Shown one piece after another: positions 60,970 through 64,000 of a stretch of 64,000 nt of DNA. The notes under the pieces were generated by a model, which was given only the letters and a program-made list of their open reading frames with translations, searched no databases and was not told the DNA's origin. The DNA is taken from the NCBI RefSeq assembly GCF_000375585.1, contig NZ_AQWP01000003.1, positions 250,830 to 314,829 of the forward strand. Direction: 5' to 3'. This stretch comes from Sinorhizobium meliloti 4H41. Its GTDB lineage: Bacteria; Pseudomonadota; Alphaproteobacteria; Rhizobiales; Rhizobiaceae. The number at the start of each line of letters is the position of its first letter. Within the stretch, counting starts at the first letter, position 1. The position numbers and the translations under genes are program-made.

Positions 60970-62025
60970 ATGACTTATTCGGCCTTCGATCACCCCTATC
61001 TTTCCGGCCTTCTGGGAGACGAGGCGGTGGCGGCGGAATTCTCCGTCGTCGCCGATGTTCGCGCCATGCTGGCCTTCGAGGCGGCGCTTGCGCGGGCCGA
61101 GGCGCGCCACGGCGTCATCCCCGAGGCGGCCGCCAATCGCATTGCCGAGGCATGCCGTGGCTTCTCTCCGGACGTCGGCGCCATGCGCCGGGCAACTGCC
61201 ATCGACGGTGTCGTCGTTCCCGAGCTCGTGCGACAATTGCGCCGGGCGGTCGGCGAAGAGGCGGCGGAACATGTCCATTTCGGAGCCAGCAGCCAGGACG
61301 TGGTCGATACCAGCCTCATGCTGAGGCTGAAGGCGATCGCGGAACTTTTCTCCGGCCGGATCGGCGACGTCGTGACGGCGCTCGAAGCTTGCGGGCGGCA
61401 CTGGGGCGAGCGTACGCTGACCGCCCATACGCGGATGCAGCCGGCGATTCCGATTACAGTGGCCGACCGCCTGCGGAGCTGGATCGAGCCGCTGTTCGAC
61501 CATCAGGACAGGCTGGATGCCACGGGAACGGACATTTTTACGGTGCAGTTCGGAGGAGCCGCCGGCACGCTCGAAAAGCTCAAGGGCAAGGCCGACATCG
61601 TCCGCGCGACGCTGGCGGAGGAACTCGCGCTGGTCGACTGCCCGCAGTGGCACAGCCAGCGCCTGCCGATCGCTGATTTCGCCCACCTCCTGTCGCTCGT
61701 CACCGGCAGCCTCGGCAAGTTCGGTCAGGACGTGGCGCTGATGGCGCAGGCGGGAGACGAGATCGTGCTTGCCGGCGGCGGCGGCTCCTCGGCCATGCCG
61801 CACAAGCAGAACCCGGTCGCCGCGGAGGTGCTGGTGACGCTCGCCCGCTTCAACGCGACGCAGATTTCCGCCATCCACCAGTCGATGGTGCACGAGCAGG
61901 AGCGGTCGGGCTCCGCCTGGACGCTCGAATGGCTGATCCTGCCGCAGATGGTCGGCGCTACGGCGGCCGCGTTGAGGCTCGCCGCCGAGCTCGCCGGCAA
62001 TGTCCGGCGGCTGGGGCGGGTGTGA
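60970..62025 (+). CDS. pcaB: 3-carboxy-cis,cis-muconate cycloisomerase
   Basis: 351 residues of the fumarase/adenylosuccinate lyase superfamily; the signature GGGGSSAMPHKQNPV and the region HFGASSQDVVDTSLML are clear. It cyclises beta-carboxymuconate to gamma-carboxymuconolactone. Shorter than the roughly 450 residues of pseudomonad enzymes, apparently by a missing C-terminal part, as in other rhizobial PcaB. The last gene of the pcaDCHGB operon, convergent with treY 10 bases away. Confidence 0.95.
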   Translation: MTYSAFDHPYLSGLLGDEAVAAEFSVVADVRAMLAFEAALARAEARHGVIPEAAANRIAEACRGFSPDVGAMRRATAIDGVVVPELVRQLRRAVGEEAAEHVHFGASSQDVVDTSLMLRLKAIAELFSGRIGDVVTALEACGRHWGERTLTAHTRMQPAIPITVADRLRSWIEPLFDHQDRLDATGTDIFTVQFGGAAGTLEKLKGKADIVRATLAEELALVDCPQWHSQRLPIADFAHLLSLVTGSLGKFGQDVALMAQAGDEIVLAGGGGSSAMPHKQNPVAAEVLVTLARFNATQISAIHQSMVHEQERSGSAWTLEWLILPQMVGATAAALRLAAELAGNVRRLGRV

Positions 62026-62035
62026 GGTTGATCCC

Positions 62036-64000
62036 TCACGCCTCGACCAGCAAGGCGACAGGAAAGTCCCGCAGGATGTCCGCCACGGCAAGAAGAGGCC
62101 GAGGCTCGGTGACGCCGCCGGTCAGGAGATTGCACATGGGCTTGAACTGGCAGCCCTCGGGCAAGGCGAGGAAGGCGTTTCGCCACAGTTCCGGACGGAC
62201 GGACAGGCGGCCGTCGACCGTCTCGCCGAAGACAAGCCGTGGGACGACTGTGAGCGCAAAGCCATTCCTGCCGCGACGCATGAAAGCGGCCGCGTGACGG
62301 GCGCCCGGTCCTTCGACGCGCACCGCGCGATAGTCGCCTCTTCCAAGACAATCCGCGCCGCGCCCTCGGCGATAAATCAGGCCTATCGAGATCAGCGTCT
62401 GCTTGCAGTCCTCGAAATCGCCGATCGGCGGCGCTTGCGGCAGCCGGGAAGGTGAGGGGCGCGGTGAAAAGCCGCGGCGGTTGTCGGGATCGACGAGGGA
62501 AAGGTCGACGCGTTCGCTGCCCTGATAGATATCGGGAATGCCGGGCGCGGTGAGCTTCACCAGCGTTTGCGAGAGGCTGTTGATCAGGCCGGCATGGATG
62601 AACGGTGCGGCCGTTTTCTCGAAATCGCCGAGGAAGGACCGGTTCCGGCGATCCAGGAGATCGCCGAGAAAGGCCTTGATCGCTGCTTCATAGCGCTCGT
62701 TCGGATCGTCCCAGCTTGTCCTGAGCTTTGCCTCCCGCAGCGCCTTAACGGCGAAATCGAGCATCCGCTCGTGCAGAAAGATCAGGTCGTCTTCGTCACC
62801 GAGCGGCGCTATGGGCCAAGCACCGAGCAGGCTCTGATAGAGGAATTGCTCGACCGAAGCGTCCGGTTCCTCGCCGGCCGGGAGTCGGCCCATGCTTTCC
62901 GCATTCATCCCGTGCCAGCGGTCCACCGCTGCGGCCCAGACGTCCGGTGCCTCGCCGATGACGTGGAGCCGGGCGCGCGCATCTTCACCCCGCTTGGTGT
63001 CGTGCGTGGAAGTCGCCGACAGGCCGTGCGGCATCCGGCTTGCGCGATCCTGCATCGTCGCATGAAAGCGGCCGACGCCGCCGGGCGTCCATAAGGGGGA
63101 GGCACCCACCTCGTTCGCCGCGAGATAATCGCCTCTCCGATAGAAGAAGGTATCCTCGACCGCCTTGGCCATGACCGCGCCGCTCAACTGCTGAAAGCGC
63201 GTACGGAATTCAGACCGCACCTTGCCGTCGGCCGAGTCGATCGGCAGCCTGAGTGCGGGAACGATCGCTGCGATCTCGGCGCCGACGGCGGGCGCGCGTG
63301 CCGCTGCCTTCGCTGCGGCTGCGTCGAGGATGCGGCTGTCGCGCGCTCCGGCCCCCCGGTCGCCGACATAGGTCCGATAGACGGGCAGTGCAGCCGTCAG
63401 CTGGGAAATGGCCTCACCGGTCCGCTCGTTCTGGTCCGGATCCTCATCGCCTGTGAAGCGAGCGGCCAGTCCGGTCAGCCGCCGGACTTTCGTATTGAAA
63501 TTGCGGCTCAGGACCTGGAGCTTGCATCCCGTGACCGCCTCTTCGGCCGCCGATCGCCTTTCCTCGCTCGAAAGCCACGAAGAGGGAGTGTCGTCGGAAA
63601 GGAGATCCGCGAGGGCCGATATGAACTCGTAGCCCGTGGTTCCGTCGACCGGCCAGTCGGACGGCAGCGTTTCGTTCTCGCCAAGTATTTTCTCGACGAT
63701 GATATAGGTGCCGTCGCCGGCCTCCCGGCGGAGCCGGTCGAGATAGCCCTTGGGATCGGCCAGGCCGTCGATGTGATCGATCCTGAGCCCATCGATCAGG
63801 CCTTCCCGGACCAGGGCGAGCGCAAGCCGGTGGGTATCCGTGAAGACCGCGTCATCTTCTACGCGCATGCCGATGAGGCCGGCGACCTCGAAAAACCGAC
63901 GGTAGCTGAGCTTGTCCCGGGCCGTCTGCCAGCTCATCAGCCGCCAGGATTGTCTCCGATGCAGCCGGTCGAGTGTGTCTGCGGAGAACCGGGCGAGACA
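62036..64000 (-). CDS. treY: Maltooligosyl trehalose synthase, 5' end missing
   Basis: 654 residues of the C-terminal part; the frame is open to the edge of the window, so the start lies beyond 64000. A GH13 enzyme that rearranges the reducing end of maltodextrins into trehalose, acting with TreZ. The catalytic region GLIDGLRIDHIDGLADPKGYLDRL has the Asp nucleophile and TYIIVEKILGENETLP the acid Glu, followed by GTTGYEF. LTAPGIPDIYQGSE and DPDNRR near the C-terminus are typical. It would contribute to osmotic and desiccation tolerance. Confidence 0.96.
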   Translation of the reverse strand, partial: CLARFSADTLDRLHRRQSWRLMSWQTARDKLSYRRFFEVAGLIGMRVEDDAVFTDTHRLALALVREGLIDGLRIDHIDGLADPKGYLDRLRREAGDGTYIIVEKILGENETLPSDWPVDGTTGYEFISALADLLSDDTPSSWLSSEERRSAAEEAVTGCKLQVLSRNFNTKVRRLTGLAARFTGDEDPDQNERTGEAISQLTAALPVYRTYVGDRGAGARDSRILDAAAAKAAARAPAVGAEIAAIVPALRLPIDSADGKVRSEFRTRFQQLSGAVMAKAVEDTFFYRRGDYLAANEVGASPLWTPGGVGRFHATMQDRASRMPHGLSATSTHDTKRGEDARARLHVIGEAPDVWAAAVDRWHGMNAESMGRLPAGEEPDASVEQFLYQSLLGAWPIAPLGDEDDLIFLHERMLDFAVKALREAKLRTSWDDPNERYEAAIKAFLGDLLDRRNRSFLGDFEKTAAPFIHAGLINSLSQTLVKLTAPGIPDIYQGSERVDLSLVDPDNRRGFSPRPSPSRLPQAPPIGDFEDCKQTLISIGLIYRRGRGADCLGRGDYRAVRVEGPGARHAAAFMRRGRNGFALTVVPRLVFGETVDGRLSVRPELWRNAFLALPEGCQFKPMCNLLTGGVTEPRPLLAVADILRDFPVALLVEA

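Overview
The window is high-GC alphaproteobacterial DNA. Its gene content and order match the Sinorhizobium/Ensifer group, most likely a pSymB-type chromid of S. meliloti or a close relative. This rests on recognising the DctA/DctB/DctD proteins with a sigma-54 promoter, the thiCOSGE operon, the protocatechuate (pca) supra-operonic cluster with PcaQ and PcaR, a treY gene and an alpha-r14-type small RNA. No database search was possible.

Layout. 1-5.2 kb: the 3' end of a sugar ABC-transporter ATPase, a frameshifted DUF1062 gene, a RelE/ParE-type toxin-antitoxin pair, and a divergent AraC regulator/MFS exporter pair. 5.3-9.9 kb: thiamin operon thiCOSGE (minus strand) under a TPP riboswitch. 10-13.7 kb: small secreted proteins of unknown function, one apparently broken, and a 680-residue membrane-anchored unknown. 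13.7-18.6 kb: C4-dicarboxylate uptake, dctBD divergent from dctA, with sigma-54 promoter, upstream palindrome and terminator. 18.6-26.3 kb: signalling genes, namely a LuxR-type response regulator, an NCS1-permease/histidine-kinase/receiver fusion, and a SAM-domain adenylate/guanylate cyclase with an AAA ATPase.

26.5-30.7 kb: a SnoaL-like secreted protein, a secreted protein with two CxxCH haem motifs, then an ArsR/SRPBCC/GFA operon. 30.9-36.6 kb: urtABCDE-type urea (or short-chain amide) ABC transporter. 37-43.6 kb: repA-repB-like partition genes without a neighbouring repC, a DoxX protein and an FtsK/SpoIIIE translocase without membrane anchors. 43.6-45.9 kb: cupredoxin, DUF4142 and ECF sigma genes, then an anti-Shine-Dalgarno sRNA and acylphosphatase.

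45.9-62 kb: aromatic catabolism. pcaIJF with pcaR convert beta-ketoadipate to central metabolites; pobA makes protocatechuate from 4-hydroxybenzoate; a QuiC/QsuB-like dehydroshikimate dehydratase makes it from dehydroshikimate; pcaDCHGB with pcaQ take protocatechuate to beta-ketoadipate. Gamma-glutamyltransferase and a sulfite-oxidase-like molybdoprotein are interspersed. The window ends inside treY.

Most of the window is ordinary, well-understood rhizobial chromid content. The least explained parts are the permease-kinase fusion with its response regulator, the SnoaL/di-haem pair, the orphan repAB next to an unanchored FtsK, and the sRNA promoter whose 17-bp spacer is a perfect palindrome.
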